This document shows, piece by piece, positions 1 to 11,679 of a stretch of 64,000 nucleotides of DNA. The stretch is from assembly GCA_022836615.1 (NCBI GenBank), contig MU405280.1, forward strand, positions 140,427 to 204,426, written 5' to 3'. Position 1 is the stretch's first letter; each line of letters opens with the position of its first letter. The notes beneath the pieces were generated by a model. The model searched no databases. It saw only the letters and a list, made by a program, of their open reading frames with translations, and was not told where the DNA came from. The translations under genes and the position numbers were made by a program. The stretch comes from Annulohypoxylon bovei var. microspora (lineage: Eukaryota; Ascomycota; Sordariomycetes; Xylariales; Hypoxylaceae).

Positions 1-90
1 TCAGGACGTATAAGGAAAGGACCGGCCCCCCTCAACCTCGAGATCCCCACGTACGAGTTCCCCGAGGAGGACAAGCTGATCATCGGTTAA
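1..90 (+). CDS. Rieske iron-sulfur subunit of cytochrome bc1 (3' end only)
   Basis: The window opens in frame with the last 29 codons and TAA stop of a protein ending GPAPLNLEIPTYEFPEEDKL plus a short tail. A segment of this kind follows the second cluster-binding loop at the C-terminus of mitochondrial Rieske proteins (ubiquinol-cytochrome c reductase, complex III). The Rieske protein moves electrons from ubiquinol to cytochrome c1 on the inner mitochondrial membrane. The iron-binding Cys and His residues and the targeting peptide lie upstream of the window, so they cannot be checked. The identification rests only on the C-terminal strand and the KGPAP-type segment, which I consider characteristic. 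Confidence 0.8.
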   Translation, partial: SGRIRKGPAPLNLEIPTYEFPEEDKLIIG

Positions 91-2339
91 GCGGGGGTGG
101 GCATTGTGTGTACAACTATCCAACCAACTACTAGACTGGCGGGTTTCGTGGGCCTCACTACGCTTCACCGCACCGCCGAGCTGGGCCAGGATATAGACGT
201 AATGGCAAAGATCGTGAGGTTGCATGGCATTCTTTAGAAGTTTTTCCTTTGGCGCTTGCTGCCATGCTGTACAAAAACAAATCAAAACTTATCAAGCTTA
301 CGAAATGCCCTCGGTTCTATTATGCTTTGCCTGGTTTATGTCGGGCTGATCATATCGTATACCTACCTACCTACTTACATGAGTCGTTACGTAATCCAGC
401 TATATGCAGGATTCTCCAATTTAATGGGCAATATTAAGGTAGACAGCATGATGAACTTGGGTTAAGAGTCAAAGAAACAATCACGACGGAGGGTAATGAT
501 ATATATTATTCTGGTGTAGCAACTAACTACCGTCTCAAGTAGACAAATCCTAATCGAAGATCTTGATGAAACACACAACGTTCTTCATATTCTTATAAGC
601 GGAAACTAACGAGATCAATTGGGCAGATTGCCGAGGCACGTAGTATCTAGCGATGATCATCGACAGGAATGGCTTCGTATGATACACGTAAGGTGTGTAT
701 TATAGAAAAGTTCGGATGAGACTCCCAAGAGACGATCAATCACTCTTGACGAATGGTCGGACGAAATTTCTGAGTGCCGTCTATATGCTTGCTTCACGTC
801 AAAACACGTTGGAGTCTCATTATGTGGCATGCCCAAGAATGGATTGGGTGAGCAGACTTTTTGTAGTTGTCGGGGCCATATATCTATGGTCCTATGTATG
901 GATGGAACCATATCTAACATCATAAGACTTTACGACACTTAGGAAGAGATGTCTGCCGGGAGCATTACACTTGGCGTCGTCACAGGAGTTATTATTATAT
1001 ACCTAATTATATAGAACGTCGTTATAGTAACATGACTGCATAGGCGCCAAGGACATACCGATGTTTACCTCCGACATTATCTATGTAGGTATCTATGTAA
1101 TCTGTAGGTATGTAATTACTTTGAAGATCGTAAATCTATGTTCTAAGGCCCTTGAAGGCCACGAGATTCTTGGGTTGTGAGAGGTGACGCTTCGATGAAG
1201 GTAACAGGGTTAGGAAAATTGTTGTTATTGATGGTTAACACAAAACGCTTGAATTGCTTGCATTTCCATTTCCATGTGTGGAGTTAAGCCTTGAGGCGAT
1301 CCAAGTGGCGCCAGGGGGTTATGAGGTTTCTCTCGCGTGTCAAATCAACCTATCACAACCCCTGCCACCTTAGCTGCCCCCCAGACGCGGCTCGACCACG
1401 ATGAGACACTTCGGGTAGGATAGTCGGTCTCATCCCAACTTCGTCAGTCTCGAATCCGAAAATGAGTGCTATTACACGCCCTCGGAAGGGGCTAGAGCCC
1501 ACTTCGTTCCCAAGAAATACGGCAGCTTGACACAGACACCATCAATTGACTATCCGAAATGGGAAATTTCCTTGCGATCCTCAGCCAAAACCGATGAGCT
1601 GATGGCAAGGCCATTGATCTGCTTTGATTGACAGCCGCCCTGAGAGCCCAAAAAACCATGCGCGGCTCATCGGTCCTCGCACCGAGTACTAGTGACGATG
1701 ATATCCTGGGTCTGATCTCTCGTCCAAAGCCGCCCGGAATGCAATTCATCCCAACCCTTGGCTTCCATTCTCCTCCGGCTTCTACTCCAGCCGATGTTGA
1801 CCATGCGAATTGCCTATTCTGTCCATTCTGGATTGGGACGATGGTGTTTCTTCTCCAGCTCAGATGAGATGTCGGGACGATTAGATCTACCAGGCCAGGG
1901 TCCAAAGAAGAAAAAGACGGGGCCCGATATAACCTCTTCTGGTGAGACAATTAGTTTAGACGGTGCTTGGCAGTAGGAGCCTGCCGCCTCCGGAATAGTC
2001 TGCCGGACTCATACTACTCTGAAGCCTCGCCAACGCGCACGCCCTAACATGGACCCTCTGCTTGGCGCCTGTACGATCCTCAAGGTTTCAATGCCATATA
2101 TATAGAGATAGCTGCCCCCAGACGATGCCAACACTACTATTCTTTTCTTCCTTATCCAACGACAGCACATCTTTCTCACCCCGTTACGTTCTTTCCTTCT
2201 AGTTCTGGGAACTATTTTTTTCTTCTCTTACATTCTCACGTTCTTTCGCGCTTCGGCATTTCTATCATTGGGCAGGGCCTCTTTATACTTACGATCTTTA
2301 CTTATTACGAACGATCGTTAACTTCGAAAAACCGACAAT
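91..2339. other. Intergenic region between the Rieske gene and the secreted-protein gene
   Basis: No convincing gene was seen in this 2.2 kb. The first part is AT-rich and should hold the 3' UTR of the Rieske gene. A 152-codon minus-strand open frame at 1492-1950 has no recognisable family or splice pattern. A TATATATA stretch near 2095-2104 lies about 240 bases before the next start codon. It is followed by a long pyrimidine-rich leader (about 2140-2300), as is common upstream of strongly expressed fungal genes. Confidence 0.5.
2095..2105 (+). promoter_or_regulatory. Possible TATA element of the secreted-protein gene
   Basis: A TATATATA run sits about 240 bases upstream of the ATG at 2340 and is followed by a CT-rich tract. 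Position and composition fit a core promoter with a long 5' UTR. This is inferred from composition alone. Confidence 0.35.
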
Positions 2340-3944
2340 ATGAAGGTCGAGACTAGTGCTGTTTTGTTGGCTATGATGGGTGTGGCTGCTGCCCGCCCTG
2401 ATGCCGTGAGGTTGTTCAGGAAGAACCGCCATGTTGCTAACTCGGCCAAGGTCAGGCGCGAGGTTCCTCGTAGGTCACACTGGTAGTGCGCATATGGAGG
2501 AGCGAAGATTGTTAACACATACTTTCAGAGGAGCACTCCCACAACAAGTTCATTGCTGGCGTTGGCGCCGCCTTGAACCTGAACAACGTGGACCAGGTCT
2601 CAGACCCCGTCTTCGCTCTGCTCGGAAACGCCGCCGCCGCACAGGGTGCCGGTCTAGTTACGAACTTGGACTGCTTGCAACAGGACGTTGCCGACCAGGC
2701 TTTCACCAATGCCAAGGCAGCTAACGATGTTGAGGGCATGACCAACGCGCTTATCTTCCGTGCCCTTGTACGTATCGTGTTTCAGGCGATCTTATGTTCA
2801 TAACATCTAACATGTCGATTAGGAAAGGAACACTGGTTCCGTCGGCCTGGCCTCCGTTCTCTGCAACGAAACTGCAGAGAACCCCGAAATCGCTGCCCTT
2901 CAGCAGCACCAGGACCCTGCCTCCGATGGCGCTGCTGCTTTGAACAAGCAGATCACCCTCGAACTGGCTGCTCAGCTCGCGTCGATCGGCGCCGATCCCC
3001 AACTCGCCCTGCAATCCGGAACCTTCGCACCCGGCGAGGTATGACTATCCTCAGAACCACTTAATTAGTCATTAGCTCACAGTAGATTATAGATTGGCGA
3101 CGAAACCGGCGCTGGCAACACCTGTGACACTGAGGACGACACCGAAGGTTGCATTTTCACTGAAAACCTCCTCGTTGAAGATGCCTCTGCTGCTGAGATT
3201 GATGCCGCCGTCGCTTCCGCAGGTGGCAGCGCAAGTGCTGACAGCGCAAACGCCAACGTTGGAAACTCCACTGGCAATGCTGCCGCAGCTGATGATGGTA
3301 AGTGAACCTTTGAGCTAAGGCTATTGACACTTTAACTAATGAGAATAGCATGCGAAGATGACGCTGCTGCCGCCGACGACGCGGAAGCCGCCACCGCCAC
3401 TGCCAGTAACGATGTCAACGCCTTCACCGGCAGTGTCGGCTCGGCACCCGTGCCCGTGATCAGCTCCGACGCGGCCAAGCCCTTCTCGGTCAACGGCGCG
3501 GAGTTCCTGAACCAAGGCGCGGCCATCCAGCGCGCGTGCGACGTGCAGAAGAACGCGTGCGCGAACGCGGCCAACAGCGGCGCCGACGCCTCCATCAGCG
3601 TCGCTGACTGCGATGCCCAACAGCAGCAGTGCGTGGCCCAGAACGGCAAGAAGCGTCGCCAGGCCGCCGCCGACACCGGTGCCTGCGGATCGCCTGCTAT
3701 TTCCTTCGGCATCCAGGCCGACCGCGCCAACGAGGACGCCTTCGCCGCTGTTGATTCTGCGGATTTCCAACATGGATCCGCGCTCAAGCCCGCCGTCATC
3801 ACCGACTTCATCTGCCAGCAATTGGCCTCCAAGTGCAAGGCTTCCGCCGCCACGGTCGATGCGTGCAATGAGGGCGCCGATGCGGCGAACGCGCTCTCGG
3901 GCCAGGCTGCTGCTGACGCTTTCAACGCCGCGCTCGGCGTTTAG
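2340..3944 (+). CDS. Secreted alanine-rich protein, five exons, unknown function
   Basis: Likely exons are 2340-2469, 2529-2767, 2823-3038, 3093-3297 and 3349-3944. All introns have GT-AG ends and together give an open frame of 461 residues. The N-terminus is a signal peptide (MKVETSAVLLAMMGVAAA followed by RP), so the product should be secreted or bound to the cell wall. The mature protein is rich in Ala, Asn and Asp. It carries paired cysteines in the C-terminal part, ACDVQKNACANAAN followed by a CDAQQQQC segment, a pattern I recognise from conserved fungal secreted proteins without a known role. Databases sometimes label such proteins 'ribosomal protein S17'; nothing here supports a ribosomal function. 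The GC-rich third positions in the last exon suggest high expression. Confidence 0.75.
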
Positions 3945-4385
3945 AGAGTGAAAGACGCGATGGTCTGCCTGCCTTACCTGCCTCGCTTGCTCAACATTTC
4001 GAGGGTGAGTGAGGGGGGGTTTGGGTAGGGGTTATGATGAACGAACGAAAGTACGGGTTTTGTACAATTTAACAATTGGGGGTTTATAAGTTTAAATGTA
4101 GCATTTGATTCGTAACAAAGGTTCTCTTGGGGCATAAGCGTGCGGTGAATGAATAAATCTTAGTATAAAAATGGATGTCCATGGTGTTTCGGCTTAGTAC
4201 CTAACCTGTATTGTGAGGTGTTGAATCGTAATCGATGAATATGACTTAGTGGGGTGAATGTATTCGCAATATTTCTCTCTGTCGATCTAGGCACGTATAG
4301 TATCTACCAGTTATCGGGTCAAGTTCTCAATTGGATTATATGGTTGTAAGGTTTAAGTGAAGCTATCGTACAAAGCACCTAAGGT
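3945..4385. other. 3' flank of the secreted-protein gene
   Basis: This AT-rich stretch holds the expected 3' UTR and no open frame with protein-like content. It runs directly into a retrotransposon relic. Confidence 0.45.
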
Positions 4386-4754
4386 ATGCTTAAACCTGTG
4401 GGTCCGTGCGGTAGAGCCGCACCTTCCCACACTGAGCCCATTTGGCTCATGACAATTGCCGGATCACCTGTGACGTGGGCTGAAATAATCCCAGCCCTAC
4501 AACACAACATCAACAATTCTAAGTCAAGTGTGCTAGGACGAAGTCCTAATGAAATTACATTGGGTTTTCGTCCACGAACAATCCTATCTGTGTTGGAAGT
4601 TCCAGTTAATGCGATCGACAGTGAAACACCCGAGTTGATTTCGTTCGATTGGATTCCGTTTCTCTTTGATATTGCCGGTATTCCAGGTCTTTATTGCTTG
4701 TATAGTGGTCTTGATTTTCTCTCGAAACTTTGCGTTGTTTGTGAAGTCTCTTAG
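4386..4754 (+). pseudogene. Gypsy-type retrotransposon integrase fragment
   Basis: A short open frame contains WAEIIPALQHNINNSKSSVL followed by GRSPNEITLGFRPR. Ty3/Gypsy integrases carry this segment at the end of the catalytic core: a Trp, then 'hNNS..s.tG.SPnEl.yGf.p'. The upstream catalytic D,D-35-E residues, reverse transcriptase and RNase H are absent. Downstream the frame drifts into non-matching residues and ends at 4752-4754. I see no long terminal repeats nearby. It is therefore a degraded, immobile remnant. The exact limits of the element are unknown. Confidence 0.65.
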
Positions 4755-5580
4755 GTCCTTCCTTGAAAGGTTGACTGCAAATCTTCCCTATTGAAAGTTT
4801 TGGAATGGTGATACTATGTCTTAAACCATTGTGCCTGTTTAGAAATGATGGTTTTGGATCTGTTGTGGATGGATTTGGTGTTGTGCTTGTGCTTGTGCTT
4901 TGATTGCGCTTGTGAAGAATGAGAAATTGTAGTTATCGAAGATTCCAGTCGGACAGAAGATTACTGCGACATAATTGTATAGAATAACGAAGACCGAGCT
5001 AAATGATGTATTAATGTTCGGAGAGGATCACGATTGGAACCGAGAGAAGGATATTAAGCAATATAAGCCTAAGATATCAGACCTAAGCGTTTTGAAAGCT
5101 ATTTGAATCATGGGTGATGCTAAAGGCGGATTTGGCACTATGCCACGTCAGATGGAAAAGCTTTTGTCGGATTGTGGATTAATCTGGATAATATAGCCAC
5201 TGAATTCCAGAGAGATGCCAAAATTCTGGAAGGACATGTATAGGTACTTAAACAGGAAACAAAAATATGAGCAGTTAATGATTAGTCAGATTAGTCATTA
5301 GTTAGTCATCACTCGTGACGTAAGCTCCCCCTAGCTCCAACCAACCTTAACCTTGAATTTCCAAGAAGTTCCAAGTTGTGGAGCTCGGATAACCTTGAAG
5401 CAATCGGGTTAGTGGTTAGTAAGCCGGACTTCGCCCCTGGAGTCAGAGCTAAACAGCCTCACTTTTACCAACTTCATCTATTTAAGATGATTTTGCCTTA
5501 AACATCGAATCAATTGTCTTAATGAGTGCTAATTCAAGATCTCACTCAACAGAAAGCCCTTTCCGAATTTTAGGAGAGCA
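4755..5580. other. AT-rich intergenic stretch after the integrase relic
   Basis: No gene was seen. There is a short TTGTGCTTGTGCTTGTGCTT repeat around 4880-4900. The region may include further decayed transposon sequence and, close to 5580, the promoter of the transcription factor gene. Confidence 0.4.
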
Positions 5581-7396
5581 ATGCCGGAGTTTGAATTTGT
5601 GAATGTGGGATGTCCTGGTGACGTGAAGCGGCACTCCACCAAGATCCGCCGCCATGTTATGAAGGATATTGGCAAGACGCGCAGGAAACCGCGGGCAAAG
5701 AAGCGTGAAGAAGTCATCATTGGGGAAGATAGCTCATCTGCTACTGGAAGCAAAGATGGATCGCAAGCAAGTCGTCTATTGCGATCCATAGCGCTTCCAA
5801 GTCTTAACATGGACGGTAGCTTACACACCATAGAATTCTCAATCAACATGGATCAGGAGCGGATGAGTCTGATTCAATACAGTAAAGAGATCTCTGGAAG
5901 ATTATGATGGTCTCAATATCTAATAGTGATGCTAGTTGTCGATGAAGCCCGACTTACCTATAGACCGTTTCGATTCCCCTGGCTAACCATGGGCTTGTCG
6001 GATATGGCTGCGTGGCATATCACCCTTGCGAACGCCATCATATACCGCGGCCTCAAACCGGGGGAGAGGAAGCCTGAGTTCGATACTGACCTTGAGGCTA
6101 TGAAGTGGTATACGCTATCCCTATCCTCCATCACTAAAAGGCTTGCAGACCCCGCCCAGAACGGTAGCGAAGGACTTGTCATTGCTGTCACTGGTTTTGT
6201 CTGCCACGATGTATGTTTCTTTCTTCACCGCCCAGATATAGATCTTTTACATCCGCAAGCAAGCGGTCATACTGATAGTTTGTGAAGGCCTCAATAGGAA
6301 ACTTTGACCGTTTCTCTATCCATATGGAAGGCCTTCAGCGCTTAATCAATAAAAAGGGTGGCTTGCAAACCTTAAGCAGCCCATTCTTGAGGTTAATGAT
6401 ATCTTGGTAGGTTCCTCCTTTACATATGAACTAGTAAAACATATCGATCTCATGAAATTTGGGACCACAGGCTTGATCTAGCTGGGGCGACATACTTCAA
6501 TGCTAAACCACGGTTCAAAATCCCAGGGGATTTAATCACACAGGTCGACACGTCTAATGATTCTCATTATCTACAACAATTACTACAGTCCTGGGACGCG
6601 GACTGCCCCGCATTGGGTGATATCATGGGTGCCATGAATACAACAGCGACAGCCGCCATTTATATTAACCAGCATCAAGATGTTCCCAACTTTTGGGTAG
6701 ACGATGTAACAATAGCACGAGTTTTAAGTCCGGCATTCCATGAGGTTCTGTCTCTGGAGGGAATCCCGCTTCCCGACGATTCATCAGATCCCCAATATTC
6801 CGGTATTGCGGCCAGAGAAGCCTTTCGGCGAGCCGCACTCATATTTCTAGCCGCTCTTAAGGTCCGGATGGGCGCCGGGGCGTTCGAGATGGATAACCAC
6901 CTTGAGGCGTTTCGTCAAATCTCGCAACTACCCCTGGTGGATTGGGGCGTGGTGGCTGAGCTGAATCTCTGGGCTCATATCATAAGTGCTATGCAGGAGA
7001 AGAGCCCAAACCGGGCTGTATGTAACATTGAGAGTTCTTTCTCCCCCTTTATAGCCTGTTTCGGGAGTGAGGACTTCCTAATCAAGCTGACCGAGGAGTT
7101 ATTTCACCCGAGACGTGCTCAAAACTCCTAAAACTTGTTGCTAGAGAATAATTTACTAACTCCCGTTGTTGTAGTGGCATGTGCTGACGATCGTCAGTAT
7201 CATGGAGAGCATTGGCTTACAAAGTGGTAACCAAGCTATAGATATCGCCCGTGGCATCATTTGGACAGATGCTGTCGACAACGGAAAGTCAGATTTGCTT
7301 TGCCACGAGATCGATAGCTATCTAGAGGCGATGTTATCGCAACGACTTGAGAATTTACCCCTGGATCCCCACCTTGACGGAAATATCGAGAGCTGA
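5581..7396 (+). CDS. Fungal-specific transcription factor, Fungal_trans_2 type, without zinc cluster
   Basis: The start MPEFEFVNVGCPGDVKRH is typical of regulators whose first residues read 'F.FVn...P.d.k...r..iR.HVM.D.gk.rR'; here RRHVMKDIGKTRRK follows. Exon 1 ends at 5881. The intron 5882-5926 joins LIQY to MMLVVDEARLTYRPFRFPWL, and a second intron starts at about 6211. Further introns give ASIGNFDRFSIHMEGLQRLI and WLDLAGATYFNAKPRF. This order matches the Fungal_trans_2 (DUF3468) middle-homology region. There is no N-terminal Zn(II)2Cys6 motif, as in many members. The last exon (about 7175-7396) reads WHVLTIVSIMESIGL, but the donor near 7100-7131 is not clear. The 3' end could be mis-spliced or damaged. 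It converges with a dehydrogenase gene 170 bases away; no target is known. Confidence 0.7.
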
Positions 7397-7568
7397 TGTA
7401 GGCAAAACACGACTTTGATAATTGAAGAATACTAAATTGTAAATAATTACAGGGAAATGAGGCATGACTAGTATAATAAATACCCTTGCATATTTCAATA
7501 GAGCGGAGACAGAATACCCAATGTCACCATATATCCCTTTTTACGTTCAACTGAAGCCATATCTTAAC

Positions 7569-8501
7569 TTAATTCCCAGTAATACCGGCATCTACAGCAA
7601 TATACTTGGCAGTTAACCAATGGCTCTTCTCTGACGCAAATAGTAGCACGATATCCGCCAAATCCTGCGGCGTCCCAATACGATCGGAGCCTCGCTGCAG
7701 GACGATTAGCTCCGCGGCCACTTCAGGCGTCTTGTCGACCATATCGGTCGCGATGGGACCCGGTGCTAGCGTATTAACCGTGATTCCATGGCTGCGGCCG
7801 AGCTATCAACATATTGTTAGCATAAAATCAAGGAACCTGTACATCCTGATCACCACTTACCTCACCAGCCCATAACACTGTTAGAACATCCAGGGCAGAC
7901 TTGGCCGCGGAATAAACCGGCAGAGCAGTTGGAAACGTCCTGGAACCTATACTGCCGATATTGATTATCCTGCCTCCCCTGGGCATCTTTCCCAGGCCGA
8001 CGACCGCCTGCGTTAAAAATAGCGGGCCATACACCATGACAGCAAATGTCCGCTCGATGTTTTTAGGTTCGGCTTCCAGTAGAGGACCAGGTAATGAAAG
8101 TCCTGCATTATTGACTAGAGGGATAGTCACGTTAGTACAATATTTTAGCGGCATTATCGTACTTTATAAAAGCGAGAAGGCTAGATAGATTCCCACATAC
8201 CGAGGATGTCTATATGGTCCACCCCTAATTGTTCTAGAGTCTCGGCGACGATCTTCCGAGCGCCCTCTGGAGTCGAGACGTCCTCCTGGACTAGCGCCAC
8301 GCCGACCCCGTACTCGTCGCGGATGGACTGGGCTAACTCCTTGGCCCCCTCGGCTGATTTATCGGAAACGTAGTTGATAGTTACAGAAGTGCCATTGCGT
8401 GCCAGCGCTATAGCAATGGCGGCTCCGATTCCCCTCTTCCGGCCGCTGCCAGTGACGATAGCAACTTTCCCGGCGAGGTCTCCGAAGGTATCTGCTGGCA
8501 T
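7569..8501 (-). CDS. Short-chain dehydrogenase/reductase (SDR, NAD(P)-dependent)
   Basis: Exons on the minus strand are 8501-8201, 8114-7861 and 7802-7569, giving 262 residues, the usual SDR size. Classical SDR motifs are in order: TGSGRKRGIG (nucleotide binding), NNAG, the serine in INIGSIGS, YSAAK (catalytic Tyr and Lys), and a C-terminal PGPIATDM loop. The end reads ...YIAVDAGITGN, as in versicolorin reductase and beta-ketoacyl reductase-like fungal SDRs. The substrate cannot be read from sequence. Both introns have GT-AG ends; the first interrupts the codon before NNAG. It faces the transcription factor gene tail to tail. No polyketide synthase or other pathway gene lies nearby, so a role in secondary metabolism is not supported. 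Confidence 0.88.
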
Positions 8502-9946
8502 CTTGTTGGAATGGAAGGCTATAAATCAGAGATATAGGCGTCTTTTTTCTTGGGTTGTTTTGGTAGCTCGAAGCTGTCGGTGTTGAGAAGATTAGCGAAA
8601 GATTAGACTGTAGGTATAGGTACCGCTTCTACTTGTCTTGAGGTTGAGAAGATGAAGTGCTGTGATTATTTCGAGAGACCCCCAAGCCCCTTTTATATCC
8701 AAGGAAAAGTGGAAGCTCTTATTCTGTATTCACATGACACCGAAACTTGGTACCTATTTGATGGTGTGTATATTTCTAATACTCTTCCCCTCTTTCGCAT
8801 TGTCCTACCCCCCTTACGAACACTGTCATGGCGTTACATTTCCCCTAGTCCTATCAAAGCCTGTGGAGGATGTATCTAAAAAGATAGATGCCATGTAGTT
8901 AATCTTCACTAGGTAGATATATCTACCTAGGTAGGTACCTACCTACCTATTTCTAAGTTAAAAGGTCAACTATCTAGGATTATTAGTGGTAGACATATTC
9001 TATCTATGGTGACATGGACCACATGTAGGTATTTCTAGGGTAGACATATTTGAATGTTTCCTTATAACTACCAACAACTCATTTACGCCCGAACATGCCG
9101 GCCGGTTACTGAATTCCGTATGTGATGCTACTCTACTTACATAGCTGTGCCTCATTCCTGTACGTAGATCAGCGGCTCCATAGCAAACGACCAATTAGAA
9201 TTTAGCTAGAGCCTGGAATTTGTCTCTTTTAAGTATATTTTGGGATTCCTCAGCTAAAGTCGAGCTGTATCCTTGACTGGCAATTGTCCCCGGGCAGGGT
9301 AAAATACTGTTCACCTGACCTATAGATAATGTCAGCAAATCAGAAGCCAGCTGCTGTAGGTGTTGGTGGGCTGTTACCTATGCTTAGAAGTATTATCCAT
9401 ACCTCTTAAACCTTGTATGGAGACAATTGTGAGTCAATGAGTCAATGCCGGAACTTCGCGGTGTTTAGCGGGGTACGGTTTTTACAACTCATCATAAGAT
9501 CTCTTTAAGACAATTTTGAAATAAGACAGTAAGCAGCTTCTTACGAATCTTATGGCATCATACCGTTAGAACTCTGATACTACAGGCCGAAACTTGCTCT
9601 TGTGTGGTGAATAGGGGACGTGGCATTTTGGTTGGCGAAATCTAAAAGGGGTAGCAACAAATCTTTAACTTTACTTCCGAGAAACCCCGGGCTTATAACC
9701 ACGAATTTCCCTTCAAGACTCTTCGATGGGTGCAATTATTCACTGGGGAAAATAATGATGACAAGCTGCAAGTTCTATGTCAATAGCTTTTTATGGTCCC
9801 TAAAGCAGATTCACTGTAATCTGCGACTCGAGAGCGTAAGCCGCTCTCGCATTTGATATCTTAGCACGCCCGCCTGACCGACTCCAGCGTAAATCTTCAT
9901 AGCTACAAACGAGAAAGGTTCTTTGCAATCCATAGCAACTGGCAGC
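8502..9946. other. Intergenic region with TAGGTACCTA-type repeats
   Basis: There is no supported gene. At about 8920-8950 there is a dense run of CTACC/GGTAG units around a CCTAGG core. Similar palindromic units recur in other gaps of this window. The rest is AT-rich promoter and 3' flank sequence. Confidence 0.45.
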
Positions 9947-11679
9947 TTAGTAGCTTCGTCCGAACATGACAAATTTCTCAGCCAGTCGTTTGCATTCTGG
10001 GTTTAGGCACTTGGTTTCACCCTTGATCAAGCCCTCAGGCTGCTCGAAGGGAATGCATAAGCTCTTCATTCCCATCGATGGGGCTTTCTGGGCCTCCGGC
10101 GTGTTGGGATCCTCGTCCGTGCGTCCCGTTGTCAACTCCTTAATCTGGTCTTCGCACTTGCCATCAAGACAGAATGGGATGATCACCACGTTCTTGGCAT
10201 CTAAGGCGGGGACAACGTCGTCCCACTTTTTCACGATGACGCGGTGCTCTCTGTACGCCTTCTCCGCCTTGCTGTACATGTCGCCCTGGATGGTCTCGAG
10301 GAGTGCGGGAACTTTCGTAGTTAATTCCGTGAGGGGAATGGTACCCTTTTCACCGTTATCTCGGCGCGCAAAACTGACAACTTCCTTGGCAGCATCCTTC
10401 GGTCCAAACTCCAGGCGGAGTGGGACACCCTTCAATTCCCAGTCATTGAACTTCCAAGCTGGGGTATAACCTTCTCTTAGATCATCCTCGACACGCACGC
10501 CTGCCTTCTTCAGGGTCTGTTTGATCTCTTCAAGTTTCTCGTAGTGCTTCGTCTTGTCTTCCGGAGTGGTGCTCTTGGTGATGCCAACAGGGATCAGGAT
10601 CGTCTGGAACTTGGCGATTCTTGGGGGAAGGACTAATCCCTTGTCGTCACCATGAATCATGACCATCACACCAATAACACGAGTTGACAGACCCCAGGAA
10701 TTCTGCCAAACGTTGATGTGTTTTCCCTTCTCATTCGGGTCTTCGACTGTGATGTCGAACATCCTGCTGAAGTTTTGACCTAAGCAATGCGAAGTAGCAC
10801 CCTGAATACCTCGACCGTTGGAGGGGATGTATCCCTCAACTGTAGTGGTATAGTATCCGCCAGCGAACTTCTCATTCTCGGTCTTCGTACCTCGTACAAC
10901 CGGAACTGCCAAAAGCTGTTCGTATACACCAGCATAAAGCTCGAGAATCTGTAAGACCTCCTCTCCGGCAAGTTCTTCGGTCAGATGTGCGGTGTGACCT
11001 TCTTGCCACAAGAATTCTCTCGCTCTCAAGAAAGGAGTTGTCTGTTTCGCTTCCCATCTGACGACAGAGTTCCACTGGTTCAATCTGAAAGGAAGATCTC
11101 TATGGCTACGAATCCACTTCGAGTAATAGGGGTACATGACGGCTTCGGAGGTAGGGCGAACTGCGACTGGAACCTCGAGGTTCTTGTCACCACTATTGAG
11201 GAATCCAACATTAGATACTAGTCAACAGTGGCCAATAATGGTATAACTTACGCTTTCGTCACCCATGCGAGTTCGGGGGCGAAACCTTCAACATGGTCCT
11301 TCTCCTTCTCTAGGGACTTCTGGGACAAGAACATGGGAAAGTTGGTCTCGTCAACACCCATATCCTCAATACGTTCTGTGAACCATTTTCGAATAATATT
11401 CCAGATATGCATAGTTGCAGGGCGCATGATGTAGAATCCCGAGATTTCGGTGTAGTACTCGACCATCTCGGCTTTGAGTACGACCTCTTGATACCATTGC
11501 GCAAAGTTGTCGGCCTTGGAACAGGTGATACCGATGATATCGTCCGCCTTTTTTCCACCGACAACAGGGAGAGCAGCTTGTTTTGCCGCCTTTGCAGCTT
11601 TCTCGGCAGCTTTCTTTGCTTCTTTTTCGGCCTTCTTCAAGGCGCTCTTGGACTGCTCGACTGGCTTGTTCTCCTCCAT
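9947..11679 (-). CDS. Prolyl-tRNA synthetase, cytosolic (class II)
   Basis: It charges tRNA-Pro with proline for cytosolic translation. There are two exons, 11679-11252 and 11192-9947, giving 557 residues. The intron 11251-11193 joins AWVTKA to GDKNLEVPVAVRPTSEAVMY, restoring the conserved 'WVT..G...L..P.a.RPTSE..MYP' class II segment. Downstream are RWEAKQTTPFLRAREFLWQE (motif 2), GATSHCLGQNFSRMFDI and the SWGLSTRVIGVMVMIHGDDK motif 3 region. The C-terminus has the eukaryotic/archaeal-type extension with Cys residues (CLNPECKRL) ending MFGRSY. The N-terminus is a Lys/Ala-rich helix. I chose the ATG at 11679 because it has a strong ACC-ATG-G context and the frame further upstream has no ATG. 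It is divergent from CCT1. Confidence 0.95.

Noticed and set aside
1..285. Minus-strand frame of 94 codons at the left edge
   Set aside because: It lies antisense to the clear Rieske C-terminus on the plus strand and has no recognisable domain.
1492..1950. Minus-strand frame of 152 codons
   Set aside because: No family resemblance, no splice signals, and several frames on both strands are open here by composition.
5581..8501. Secondary-metabolite gene cluster
   Set aside because: A regulator and an SDR alone are not enough; no synthase, cytochrome P450 or transporter lies beside them.
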